Origin: Thermosipho sp. (in: thermotogales)
Lineage (GTDB): Bacteria > Thermotogota > Thermotogae > Thermotogales > Fervidobacteriaceae
Assembly: GCA_030153605.1 (NCBI GenBank)
Contig: JASKLO010000016.1
Coordinates: forward strand, 1-34,685
DNA: 34,685 nucleotides
Direction of reading: 5' to 3'
In this document: one piece after another, positions 14,965-23,400 of the stretch
Layout: each line of letters starts with the position of its first letter
How positions within the stretch are numbered: position 1 is the stretch's first letter
Notes under the pieces: model-generated
The model's database searches: none
What the model saw: only the letters and a program-made list of their open reading frames with translations
Told to the model about the DNA's origin: nothing
Program-made: the position numbers and the translations under genes

Positions 14965-15927
14965 TCAATTTATTATATAATTATTAATTTTCTTTAATTT
15001 TAGTATAAAATCTTCGGGAATTTCTTTATATTTCTCTTTATAAGCTAGAACAATAGCACCTAAAACAGGATCAAATTCAACTTGCTTAATTATTGGATTG
15101 AGAATTTTTTTATTTAGATATTCTTCAAATGCTTTTCTAACAAAAAGATTTTTTTCTAAAACACTCCCATTATATGTGATTAGAGGATTTATTAATCCCA
15201 ATTTTTTTACACCTGCATAAATAGAAAGCCCTAGTTCTTTTCCGGCATTTTTGAGAATTTTGAGAGCCTTAAAGTCATTTTGGAGAGCAGCTTCGTATGT
15301 TAATTGCGCAACAAATGCTATTTTTTTTCTCCTATCATCTGCAGAATATACAAAATCAATAAAATCATAATGAGTCTTCAAATTTAGACCATTAAACACA
15401 ATTTCTGTTAAAACAGTTTTTCTACTTCTTCCGTCTAATTGTTTAGAAACTTCTCTTAAAGTTTCTAATCCAATATGATAAGCGCTTCCTTCATCTCCAA
15501 TCAGGCTTCCCCAGCCTGTTACCCTTATAGTTTTATCACCTTTTTTTCCAAAAACTATAGCTCCTGTACCTGCAACAATATGAATTCCATCTTTTCCAAG
15601 GGTCCCTGCGGCCCAACCAATTACAACATCATTAACAATTATTCTTGGCCTAATATTAAAGTTAGTTTCTAAGATTTTTGAAACAACTTTTTCGCTATCT
15701 TTGAATTCTCCTATAGCTGGCAATCCAAAGCAGGAGATGACTTCTTTATTTTTAACTTTTTTCAATAGTCCGCTCAAACATTTTTTGAGATTTTCTATAA
15801 ATAATTTTTCCCCATTTTCAAGTAAGTTGGTTGGCCCGGATAATCCTAATCCCAAAAGCTTTCCATCTTCACTAACTAGAACGGCTTTAGTTTTAGTTCC
15901 ACCACCATCAATACCTAAAAATAACAT
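14965..15927 (-). CDS. BadF/BadG/BcrA-type amino-sugar kinase (N-acetylhexosamine kinase)
   Basis: A 320-residue ASKHA-fold kinase. The phosphate-1 motif is LGIDGGGTKTKAVLV (about 4-18), the central ATP motif is HIVAGTGAIVFGKKG (about 116-130) and GWGSLIGDEGSAYHIG follows at about 138-153, the usual N-acetylglucosamine-kinase pattern. It should phosphorylate imported free N-acetylhexosamine at C6, as needed for ABC-type uptake where no phosphotransferase acts. Since this locus otherwise looks like the GalNAc pathway, GalNAc is the likely substrate (AgaK-like role). AAGGAGGAAGT precedes the ATG. It lies between the permeases and the deacetylase. Confidence 0.85.
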   Translation of the reverse strand: MLFLGIDGGGTKTKAVLVSEDGKLLGLGLSGPTNLLENGEKLFIENLKKCLSGLLKKVKNKEVISCFGLPAIGEFKDSEKVVSKILETNFNIRPRIIVNDVVIGWAAGTLGKDGIHIVAGTGAIVFGKKGDKTIRVTGWGSLIGDEGSAYHIGLETLREVSKQLDGRSRKTVLTEIVFNGLNLKTHYDFIDFVYSADDRRKKIAFVAQLTYEAALQNDFKALKILKNAGKELGLSIYAGVKKLGLINPLITYNGSVLEKNLFVRKAFEEYLNKKILNPIIKQVEFDPVLGAIVLAYKEKYKEIPEDFILKLKKINNYIIN

Positions 15928-15952
15928 TTACTTCCTCCTTACGTTGTAAGAG

Positions 15953-16789
15953 TTATTCTTTTAAACCCCCAGCAGTTAAACCTTTAACAATGTATTTCTG
16001 TACAAGAAGAAACATGATAACAGGTATTATTGTTGAAATAAGAATGGCTGCCATTAGTTCATTCCATCTTACAGAGCTTCTACTGAAAAATTGGTATAAT
16101 CCTTGAACAATTGGCATTAATTGATCATTTTTAATAAGTCCCAATGCAAGAATAAATTGTTGGCTCCATCCTGTTATAAAGGCATAAATAAAGACAGCCA
16201 CTAAAGCAGGACTAATCATTGGAATTACAATTCTATAAATTGTAGAATATGTTGTGCATCCATCGATTAAAGCTGCTTCCTCTATATCTTTTGGAATTCC
16301 TTGCATATATGATGTTACCAACCAAGTAGAGAGAGGAATAGTAAAAATAGATCCTGAGAGAATAACTGAGAAATACGTGTTAATAAGCCCAAATTTTCTC
16401 ATAATGACATAAATTGGAACTAATAGCATTATTGGAGCAAACATGTTTGCATAAATTACTATTACCATTAACCCTTTTCTAAGTAGAAATTTAAATCTTG
16501 CCAAAGCATATCCAGCTGGAATTGCAACAAGAAGCGAAATTGTGCTAACTCCTATACCGTATATGAAACTATTTAACAAATATCTTGGCATTCGAGGAAC
16601 AAGTTGAAATGCTTTTAAAAAATTGCTGAATGTAATTTTCTCTGGAAAAAGTGGAGCAGGAGATTCCCAGGGTAATTCTGCCGGCCGTAAAGAAGTTATT
16701 ATCATTTGGTAAATTGGCAAATATAAAAATACTACTATCATAAGCATTAAAATTTGGTATATAATTTTTTTATAAATAGCTTTTTTCAT
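15953..16789 (-). CDS. ABC sugar-transporter permease, MalG type
   Basis: A 278-residue inner-membrane protein with about six membrane helices. The EAA loop EEAALIDGCTTYSTIYRIVIP lies about residues 190-210 and contacts the ATPase. The C-terminal GLTAGGLKE is typical of the MalG branch of carbohydrate-uptake family 1. Its ATG overlaps the stop codon of the partner permease (ATGA), a translational coupling common for such pairs. No ATPase subunit is encoded here, as in many sugar systems that share one MsmX-like ATPase from elsewhere in the genome. Confidence 0.9.
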   Translation of the reverse strand: MKKAIYKKIIYQILMLMIVVFLYLPIYQMIITSLRPAELPWESPAPLFPEKITFSNFLKAFQLVPRMPRYLLNSFIYGIGVSTISLLVAIPAGYALARFKFLLRKGLMVIVIYANMFAPIMLLVPIYVIMRKFGLINTYFSVILSGSIFTIPLSTWLVTSYMQGIPKDIEEAALIDGCTTYSTIYRIVIPMISPALVAVFIYAFITGWSQQFILALGLIKNDQLMPIVQGLYQFFSRSSVRWNELMAAILISTIIPVIMFLLVQKYIVKGLTAGGLKE

Positions 16790-17694
16790 CCTTCAGCTCC
16801 CTTCCCCAGAATTTTTATATAGAATATCGACACAATTGTGACCAGTAAAACTTGTGCAATTGTCATTGCAGAGGCCTTTCCAATTCCACCAAATCTTGTC
16901 ATAAGGAAAGAAACATTATAAATAGCTATTGGCAAAGTTTCCGTTGAATTGAGAGGACCACCTCTGGTTAAAATCCAAATTATATCAAATGAATTAAAGG
17001 TCCACACAAGTGATAAGAGACTAACAGTTAAAATAACGGGTTTTAAAGTAGGTAAGGTAATCTTTGTAAATTTAGTAAAATCTCCAGCACCATCAATTGT
17101 AGCAGCTTCGTAAAGAACTTCAGGTATGTTCTGGAGCCCCGACAATAACATAATCAATACAAAGGGAAGCCCTGCCCAAACATCAACTAAAATTGTCGAG
17201 ATAAAAGCAGTTAGAGGGGTGGAAAAGAAACTAATTGGACTCTTTATTATATGTAATTTTAGTAAAAAAGAATTTACTATTCCAAATTGACCATTGAGCG
17301 TCCATGCCCACATCATAGCACCCATAGCCCAAGGAATAGCCCAAGGAACGACAATCAAAATTCTGTAAATTTTTGAACCCGATAAATGTTTACTGTTTAA
17401 TAATAAACTTCCTCCAAGTCCAATAATGATTTTCAGAGTTACTGAAAGTCCAACCCATAATAACGATCTTCCAAAAGCGGACATAAAATATGACCATTTA
17501 GGATTAAAAAGTTTAAAATTAAACAACCATTTATAGTTTTCAAACCCCACAAATTGTCTTTTAAATGGATTTAGAAAACTCGATTCATAGAAAGAATTTT
17601 CAATTACTTTATATAAAGGATAAAACATAAAAATACCAAAAGCAATAAGCAAAGGAATTATTAAAACGTATGGAACGGTCTTCTTTTTAGTCAT
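16786..17694 (-). CDS. ABC sugar-transporter permease, MalF type
   Basis: A 302-residue protein with six membrane helices. The N-terminal segment VPYVLIIPLLIAFGIFMFYP is typical of the MalF branch, and the EAA loop EAATIDGAGDFTKFTKITLP lies about residues 195-214. It forms the heterodimeric channel with the following permease. GGAGGGATATA precedes the ATG. It is 46 bases behind the binding-protein gene, a gap filled by a strong stem-loop (17715-17734). Confidence 0.9.
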   Translation of the reverse strand: MTKKKTVPYVLIIPLLIAFGIFMFYPLYKVIENSFYESSFLNPFKRQFVGFENYKWLFNFKLFNPKWSYFMSAFGRSLLWVGLSVTLKIIIGLGGSLLLNSKHLSGSKIYRILIVVPWAIPWAMGAMMWAWTLNGQFGIVNSFLLKLHIIKSPISFFSTPLTAFISTILVDVWAGLPFVLIMLLSGLQNIPEVLYEAATIDGAGDFTKFTKITLPTLKPVILTVSLLSLVWTFNSFDIIWILTRGGPLNSTETLPIAIYNVSFLMTRFGGIGKASAMTIAQVLLVTIVSIFYIKILGKGAEG

Positions 17695-17714
17695 TATATC
17701 CCTCCATATAAAAT

Positions 17715-17734
17715 GGGGAGGAGACTTCCTCCCC
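17715..17734 (-). terminator. Intercistronic stem-loop behind the sugar-binding-protein gene
   Basis: GGGGAGGA (17715-17722) and TCCTCCCC (17727-17734) form a perfect 8-bp stem with a 4-base loop. On the minus strand it follows the binding-protein stop codon and is followed by ATTTTAT rather than a long T run. It probably acts as partial terminator or RNA 3'-end stabiliser, giving more binding protein than permease. One arm, GGGGAGGA on the plus strand, reads TCCTCCCC in the transcript and could also hide a nearby ribosome binding site. Confidence 0.7.
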
Positions 17735-17740
17735 TAAAAG

Positions 17741-18955
17741 CTATTTTTGAAGAATTTCAATTACTTTTGCTGCTTGATTTAAAGCAGTCTGTGCGTCTGA
17801 TACACCAAGTAAAACAGAGTGGATAGCATCTAAAACAACTTCTTGAACACCTTCCCAATCTTTTATGTTAACTGCTTCAGGATAGCCATATTTAATTGCA
17901 TCTATGTAAGGTTTCCAATACCATTTTTGAAATTCTTGAAGATCTTTTTCTTTAATCATTGGAGGAACAAATCCAAGTTTTAGATCCCATTCTGCTTGTT
18001 TTTCAAAGCTTGTCATGTATTCCATAAATTTAATAGCAAGTTCTTTATCTTTACATTGACTTGATATTGCAATTGAATCGGTTACTATAACAGTTGAGAA
18101 TGGTTTCGTTGATGATGGACCACCAGGTATCATAAAGAAACCAACATCGATACCCTTTTCTATAGCTTTAAGAGCATTATGAACATGGTCAATATACATA
18201 CCAACTTTACCAGTTTCAAATAATTTGATTAAATCTTCTCTTTTCCATTCAAGAATACCTGGTTGGGCGTACTTTGAAAGTTTCACATAGAAATTTAATG
18301 CTTCTACTGCATTATTGTTGTTTATAGTTACTTTACCATTTTCATCAACAATCCTACCATCGTTTGCATACAGGTATTGTTGGAATTGAGTAACTGTAGA
18401 AACAAATTTTTTACCTGCCATTGCTATACCGTAAATCCCTTTGCTAGGATTATAAATTTTTCGAGCAGCTTCAAGCAATTCATCCCATGTTTTTGGTATT
18501 GGTACATTATTTTCTTCGAATAATTTTTTGTTATAAATAAAAACTTTTGTAGACATAGCTCTTACTATTCCCCAGATTTTTCCTTTATATGTCACTGTGT
18601 CCCATACTGTATCGTAATATAGGGCCTTTTTTTCTGGCGAAACATAATCATCTAAGGGGATAATTGCACCCATCTCTGCTAGAGCAGGAATCCACCGTGA
18701 ACCAATATACATTACATCAGGAGCTGCTCCTGCACCAATTGATGTGATAATCTTATTCCAAAGTTCATCCCAACCTACAAATTCCATTTCGATTTTAACC
18801 CCTGGATTATCTTTTTCAAATTCCTTTGCTATAGCTTCTTGATCTTCAATTGTATAACCTCCACCAATAGGCATGAGTACCCTTAAAACTTTTTCTGCAC
18901 CTAACAATGAGATTGCAAAAAACAGTACCATTAAAACAATAAGAAACTTTTTCAT
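17741..18955 (-). CDS. Extracellular sugar-binding protein of the ABC transporter (family 1)
   Basis: A 404-residue exported protein with signal peptide MKKFLIVLMVLFFAISLLGA and mature start near AEKVLRV. KEFEKDNPGVKIEMEFVGWD is the classical family-1 N-terminal pattern; GAAPDVMYIGSRWIPALAEMG and YKGKIWGIVRAMSTK follow. It captures an oligosaccharide or monosaccharide outside the membrane; the operon points to N-acetylgalactosamine or a GalNAc-containing glycan. I use the ATG at 18955, which AGGAGGTG precedes; a GTG nine bases earlier lies inside that site. It is the third gene of the DeoR-led operon. Confidence 0.9.
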   Translation of the reverse strand: MKKFLIVLMVLFFAISLLGAEKVLRVLMPIGGGYTIEDQEAIAKEFEKDNPGVKIEMEFVGWDELWNKIITSIGAGAAPDVMYIGSRWIPALAEMGAIIPLDDYVSPEKKALYYDTVWDTVTYKGKIWGIVRAMSTKVFIYNKKLFEENNVPIPKTWDELLEAARKIYNPSKGIYGIAMAGKKFVSTVTQFQQYLYANDGRIVDENGKVTINNNNAVEALNFYVKLSKYAQPGILEWKREDLIKLFETGKVGMYIDHVHNALKAIEKGIDVGFFMIPGGPSSTKPFSTVIVTDSIAISSQCKDKELAIKFMEYMTSFEKQAEWDLKLGFVPPMIKEKDLQEFQKWYWKPYIDAIKYGYPEAVNIKDWEGVQEVVLDAIHSVLLGVSDAQTALNQAAKVIEILQK

Positions 18956-18982
18956 AAACCCCACCTCCTTTAGATTGGTGTA

Positions 18983-19957
18983 TTAAAATTTAACTACTTT
19001 GGTTAAATTTCTTGGTTTTTCAACATCAATATTTTTATGATAAGCTAATTTTAAACCGAGTATTTGACCAAAAATCACCTGTAAAAATGCATCTTTTTGA
19101 TCTTTAGAAAGAGTTTTTCTAATAATCACTTTCCCCCCATAGCTTTCAAGTTCATGTTTTAATTTTGTTTCTTCGAATGTTTCGTTTCCATAAATTATCG
19201 CTATTGAATTTTCTGAGAATAAGGATTTTGGTCCGTGACGATAATCAAATGTTGAATATGCTTCAATTGTTGTAAGGGACATTTCTTGAAGTTTTAAAGC
19301 AGATTCTCTTGCAATACCTTCATAAGTACCAACACCTAAAAAAACATAATGATTACCATTTAATAGATCGTTCTTTTCAATTTGAGTAAATGAATCATTA
19401 ATAATAGACTCAGTTTTATCCAAAATTTCTTTATAGGCATTTACATTTTCATTTGCAATTGTATCTGACATAATTTCCAAAAATAATAATATTGAAGAAA
19501 AAGATTTTGTCATGACAATAGATTTCTCATCTATAGGTAGAATATAAGAAAAATTAGCTATCTTTGTCAGTGAACTATCTTTAGAAAGTGTAATACCAAT
19601 AGTTGGTATAGATAATTCTTTCAAAACCTTTCCAGCATAAACGACTTCAGAAGATTCACCAGAACGAGAAATTAAAATAGCAGATTTTTTAATACCCTTC
19701 TTGCCAATGTTGCAATTATCAGCAAACATTATTTCTCCGCCTACTAACGCTTTTGTTTCAATTCCAGTTTTAAGACTAAAGTATTTAGAAGCAGCTATAG
19801 CAAGATAATATGAAGAACCACAACCAACAAAATAAACAATATCTGAATCAACAATAAACTTTGGAATTTTCTGACTTTCAAAAGTTTGTTTGGAAAAACC
19901 AAAAATTTCCTTCAAAACAGTTCTTTGTTCAAAAATTTCTTTTTCAACAAGTGTCAT
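18983..19957 (-). CDS. agaS: AgaS-like SIS-domain ketose/aldose isomerase-deaminase (galactosamine-6-phosphate)
   Basis: A 324-residue protein of two SIS domains, like the isomerase half of GlmS without a glutaminase. It begins LVEKEIFEQRTVLKEI. Domain 1 has YFVGCGSSYYLAI (42-54) and ILISRSGESSEVV (near 94-106). Domain 2 has FLGVGTYEGIARESALKLQEM and STFDYRHGPKSLF, the ring-opening/isomerase segment. AgaS enzymes convert galactosamine 6-phosphate to tagatose 6-phosphate and ammonia. The deacetylase supplies the substrate, and the aldolase and GatZ-type genes across the divergent promoter handle the product. It could instead be a glucosamine-6-phosphate or fructosamine-6-phosphate enzyme; the tagatose genes make AgaS the better call. 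GGAGGGATAAG precedes the ATG. Confidence 0.8.
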   Translation of the reverse strand: MTLVEKEIFEQRTVLKEIFGFSKQTFESQKIPKFIVDSDIVYFVGCGSSYYLAIAASKYFSLKTGIETKALVGGEIMFADNCNIGKKGIKKSAILISRSGESSEVVYAGKVLKELSIPTIGITLSKDSSLTKIANFSYILPIDEKSIVMTKSFSSILLFLEIMSDTIANENVNAYKEILDKTESIINDSFTQIEKNDLLNGNHYVFLGVGTYEGIARESALKLQEMSLTTIEAYSTFDYRHGPKSLFSENSIAIIYGNETFEETKLKHELESYGGKVIIRKTLSKDQKDAFLQVIFGQILGLKLAYHKNIDVEKPRNLTKVVKF

Positions 19958-19967
19958 CTTATCCCTC

Positions 19968-20732
19968 CTAATCTAAATTAATTATTTTTATTCCAGACGT
20001 TCTAAAATTGCTTACTAAATTTTCATCTGCCTTGGTTATTAAAATGTCAATATCTGATATTTCACAAACTTTAAATGGAGCAATCTTCCCAAGTTTGTCT
20101 TCATCAGCTACAACTACAATTTTTGAAGAATTTTTTATTATTGTTGATGCAATATTTCTTTCTTCAAAATCAGAGAATGTTATACCTTTATTTAAATCTA
20201 AGCCATCTACTCCTAAAATATAAACATCGAATTCCATGTTCATAAAAAAATTAATAGTATGACTTCCAATACATTCAAAGGAACCAGGTTTTACAGTTCC
20301 CCCTGAATGTATAAGTTTAAAATTTTTGTTTAAACCAATTATTGCCCATGCAGTTGTGATTGAATTTGTAACAATTGTCAAATCATGAACAGAACTATTT
20401 TCTAAAGCTTTGGCAACATAATAAACAGTTGTACCACCACTCATAGCAATAGTTTGACCATTGTTAATAAGTTCAATGGTTTTTTGAGCTATAGCTTGCT
20501 TTTCAGATTTTCTAATATCAAGCCTTAAAAAAAACGGAACTTCCATAAAAAAGTTTTTTAGAATGGCTCCTCCATGCTTTCTTTCGATCAATCCTTGAGA
20601 TTCTAAGAATTTTAAATCTCTTCGAACAGTTATTTCTGAAATTGAAAACAACTTACTTATTTCTTTAGTAGTAACATGATTTTTTTCTTTTAATAAATTC
20701 ATTATCTTTTTTAATCTTTCCTCTCTTAACAT
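19968..20732 (-). CDS. DeoR-family transcriptional repressor (AgaR-like)
   Basis: A 254-residue regulator. The N-terminal DeoR helix-turn-helix is HVTTKEISKLFSISEITVRR with FLESQGLIERKHGGAIL. The C-terminal sugar-phosphate sensor has MSGGTTVYYVAKAL, VTNSITTAW and ILGVDGLDLNKGIT. I use the ATG at 20732 behind CGAGGTGAAAA; the longer frame begins inside the tandem operator repeats. It is the first gene of the minus-strand operon and lies back to back with the aldolase gene, so it probably represses both arms until a phosphosugar (for example galactosamine or tagatose phosphate) binds. The AgaS start codon is 10 bases beyond its stop codon. Confidence 0.87.
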   Translation of the reverse strand: MLREERLKKIMNLLKEKNHVTTKEISKLFSISEITVRRDLKFLESQGLIERKHGGAILKNFFMEVPFFLRLDIRKSEKQAIAQKTIELINNGQTIAMSGGTTVYYVAKALENSSVHDLTIVTNSITTAWAIIGLNKNFKLIHSGGTVKPGSFECIGSHTINFFMNMEFDVYILGVDGLDLNKGITFSDFEERNIASTIIKNSSKIVVVADEDKLGKIAPFKVCEISDIDILITKADENLVSNFRTSGIKIINLD

Positions 20733-20743
20733 TTTTTCACCTC

Positions 20744-20806
20744 GTTCAAAAACGTTCAAAAACATTCACAATAGTTATTGTATGATAATCGATTGTGATA
20801 AAACAA
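20744..20806 (-). promoter_or_regulatory. Divergent control region: promoter of the DeoR operon with tandem half-sites
   Basis: On the plus strand GTTCAAAAAC occurs at 20744-20753 and 20754-20763, followed by the related ATTCACAAT at 20764-20772: three direct repeats with a 10-bp period, typical of DeoR-family operators. On the minus strand TTGTTT (20801-20806) and TACAAT (20777-20782) make a plausible promoter with 18-bp spacing just upstream of the repeats. An inverted pair CACAAT (20767-20772) and ATTGTG (20791-20796) overlaps it. The plus-strand genes may use TATAAT at 20900-20905, but no -35 box is clear. Confidence 0.55.
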
Positions 20807-20933
20807 ATTTATTTAAAAAGAATTACAGCTGATAATATACAAATAGAGGAAATTAATAGAAAAATCTTTTTGTTTCTAAGTTTTTAAATTCTTAAAAAAT
20901 ATAATAAAATTAAACTAAAGATATGGAGGTGAA

Positions 20934-21881
20934 ATGATGGAGTACTCACCAGGAAAATTTATGGGATTTAGAAGAATATCAAATAACGATGGTATTTTCC
21001 AAATGTTGGCTCTTGATCAAAGACAATCACTTTTTAAATTATTAAAGGAGTATGGATTAGATAGAAAAAAACAGGAAGATGCAATTAAAAAAATTAAAAA
21101 GACCATTTTGAAGACTTTATCACAATATGCAAGTGCTGTTTTAGTTGATGGTGAATATGCCTTTCCTGATTTTCTATCATACATTCATCCTAATACTGGA
21201 ATAATTTTATCTATTGAAAAAAGCGGTTATACAGAAGTAGCAGATGGTAGAGTAAATGAGCTCTTTAGAGAGGATGCTATTGAATTAGCTAAAAAATGGG
21301 GATGTGATGCCATAAAACTTTTAATTTATTGGAACGATGATGCAGATGAAAAAATAAAGAATGCACAAAAAAAGTTTGTAAAAAAAGTTGGAGGACAGGC
21401 GAAAGACTTGGATCTACTTTTTATACTTGAAATTGTAACTTATGGTGTTTCAAAAGGGCAAAAAAAAGCTATTCTTTCAGCAATCAAAAACTTTTCATCA
21501 GAAGGCTATGGGGTTGATTTGTTTAAAATAGAACCCTTTATTGAGAGTGTAAATGCTAGTGAAGTTTTTGAAGCAAGCCTTGGAAAACCATGGGTAGTTT
21601 TAAGTGGCGGTGTTGAAATAAATAGATTTTTACCCATTTTAGAAAACAATGTTCTTTCAGGAGCATCTGGTTTTTTGGTTGGTAGAGTTGTATGGAAAAA
21701 TATAATTAAATATTTTAACAATGAAGAAAAAATGGAATTTTATTTAAAAAATACAGGTTTAAATTATCTTTCTTGGCTTAAAGAAAAAAGCAAATATTCT
21801 TTACCGTGGTATATGACACCTTATTTTGGGGGTTACGAGCAAATTAATATAAGGAGAAGCTTTAAAAATGTGGTTGAATAA
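20934..21881 (+). CDS. lacD: Class I tagatose-1,6-bisphosphate aldolase (LacD family)
   Basis: A 315-residue TIM-barrel aldolase of the LacD family. LALDQRQSLFKLL (25-37) is the signature N-terminal strand. Lys128 in DAIKLLIYW and the likely Schiff-base Lys198 in DLFKIEPF match the LacD active site; LSGGVEINRFLPIL and GFLVGRVVW give the phosphate-binding end. It should split tagatose 1,6-bisphosphate into dihydroxyacetone phosphate and glyceraldehyde 3-phosphate. No tagatose-6-phosphate kinase lies nearby. GGAGGTGA is 4 bases before the first ATG and 7 before the second (20937), so the second may be used. It overlaps the next gene by 14 bases. Confidence 0.87.
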   Translation: MMEYSPGKFMGFRRISNNDGIFQMLALDQRQSLFKLLKEYGLDRKKQEDAIKKIKKTILKTLSQYASAVLVDGEYAFPDFLSYIHPNTGIILSIEKSGYTEVADGRVNELFREDAIELAKKWGCDAIKLLIYWNDDADEKIKNAQKKFVKKVGGQAKDLDLLFILEIVTYGVSKGQKKAILSAIKNFSSEGYGVDLFKIEPFIESVNASEVFEASLGKPWVVLSGGVEINRFLPILENNVLSGASGFLVGRVVWKNIIKYFNNEEKMEFYLKNTGLNYLSWLKEKSKYSLPWYMTPYFGGYEQINIRRSFKNVVE

Positions 21882-23115
21882 ACAATTTTTATCTAAAAGG
21901 GGAATTTTCTCGGTTTGTAGTTCCAACGAATATGTGATAAGAGCATCAATCGAATTTGCAAAAGAGAAAAATGAATATTTATTGCTTGAAGCCACTTGCC
22001 ATCAAGTTAATCAATTTGGAGGTTATACTGGATTTACTCCAGAAAAGTATGTAGAATATATAAAAGATTTGATAAAAAAATACAATTTTCCAGAAGATAA
22101 ATTGCTTTTAGGTGGAGATCACCTGGGCCCTGACCCTTGGAAAGAAATGCCAGCATCTTTAGCCATGGAAAATGCAGAAGAACTTGTTAAGTCTTTTGTA
22201 AAAGCTGGGTTTAGAAAAATTCATTTAGATTGCAGCATGCCACTTGGCAACGATACTAAAAAACTTAATGTCTTAACAATTGCTAAAAGAGAAGCAAGAT
22301 TATACGAAATTGCTGAAAAATATTCCCAGAGTACTAAACTTGTTTATGTAGTAGGTACAGAAGTTCCTGCTGCAGGTGGTGGGGAAGAAGTTACAGATGT
22401 AACTACTCTTGATGAATTGAGAGACTCTCTTGAAAGTTTAGAAAAAGTATTCCAAAATTTTCCAGGAGCATTAGAAAAAATAATTACCATGGTTGTAAGA
22501 TTGGGAATAAGTTTTAACAATTATGAAGTTGATGATTACAATAGTGATAAAACAAAAGATATTTTAAATTACATTAAAAATAAAAGATTATTCATTGAAG
22601 CTCATTCAACTGATTATCAATCAAAAAAAGCATTGAAAGAAATGGTAAGTGACGGAATACGCATTCTTAAAGTTGGACCCGCATTAACTTCTGCATTTCG
22701 AAGAGCAGTATTTTTCTTAACTTTTATAGAAGATGAAATAATTGAAAAAGATAAAAAATCAAACTTGATAAAGAAAATTGTGACTGTTATGAAAAAAATG
22801 CCAAAATATTGGAAGAAGTATTATACAGATTCAAATAAAAGTATTGAAATAATGCTTAAATACAGTTTGCTTGATAGAATAAGATACTATTGGAATGAAC
22901 CTGAAATTAAAGATTCTTTAAATATCCTCTTAAGAAATTTAGAAAATAATATACCAGATGAATTACTGTATCAATTTTTTCCTGAACAATTTGAATTGAT
23001 AAGGTTAGGGATTTTGAAAAACACACCTGAAGAAATTATAAAATACGAAATCAAAAAAGAATTGCAAAAATATTATGAAGCTATTATTGAAAGTTCAGAT
23101 AAGCAAAAATCTTGA
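21868..23115 (+). CDS. GatZ/KbaZ-family protein (tagatose-bisphosphate aldolase Z subunit or tagatose-6-phosphate 4-epimerase)
   Basis: A 415-residue protein of full family length. Signature stretches are EATCHQVNQFGGYTG (41-55) and GGDHLGPDPW (82-91), with HLDCSMPLGND, VVGTEVPAAGGGEEV and FIEAHSTDYQS further on. In enterobacteria the Z subunit stabilises the class II aldolase KbaY/GatY. No Y subunit is present, and the aldolase next door is the unrelated class I type. Some members have been reported to be tagatose-6-phosphate 4-epimerases giving fructose 6-phosphate, which would make a kinase unnecessary here. The ATG overlaps lacD and follows AAGGAGAAG. The frame is intact. Confidence 0.85.
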   Translation: MWLNKQFLSKRGIFSVCSSNEYVIRASIEFAKEKNEYLLLEATCHQVNQFGGYTGFTPEKYVEYIKDLIKKYNFPEDKLLLGGDHLGPDPWKEMPASLAMENAEELVKSFVKAGFRKIHLDCSMPLGNDTKKLNVLTIAKREARLYEIAEKYSQSTKLVYVVGTEVPAAGGGEEVTDVTTLDELRDSLESLEKVFQNFPGALEKIITMVVRLGISFNNYEVDDYNSDKTKDILNYIKNKRLFIEAHSTDYQSKKALKEMVSDGIRILKVGPALTSAFRRAVFFLTFIEDEIIEKDKKSNLIKKIVTVMKKMPKYWKKYYTDSNKSIEIMLKYSLLDRIRYYWNEPEIKDSLNILLRNLENNIPDELLYQFFPEQFELIRLGILKNTPEEIIKYEIKKELQKYYEAIIESSDKQKS

Positions 23116-23144
23116 TTGCCCACGTTATAAGCTTATTTAAATTA

Positions 23145-23187
23145 GGACTGTTTAAAAAATTAAATGTTTTTTATTTATAAACAGTCC
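23145..23187. repeat. 43-bp inverted repeat downstream of the GatZ/KbaZ gene
   Basis: GGACTGTTTA (23145-23154) pairs perfectly with TAAACAGTCC (23178-23187); inner A and T runs extend the stem. No T tract follows, so it is a poor intrinsic terminator, although it could end the transcript of the lacD operon with help. Perfect ends around an AT-rich core also resemble a tiny mobile-element relic, but no target duplication was noted. Confidence 0.5.
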
Positions 23188-23400
23188 AAATACAATGTAA
23201 TATTATTGTCATATTCAATACAAGAACAAAACTACAGGAAAATCTGAGGTTCTTTGTTTCTCAAAACATTTAAAAAGGAGTGCTAAAATAGTATAAATAT
23301 ATTTCCTCAACTTTTGCTAGCCTAAAGTTTTTCATACTTCACGCTCGAAATGATTAAAATAAAAGAAAAACAAAATTCCTTAAATCATTTCCATCAAATT

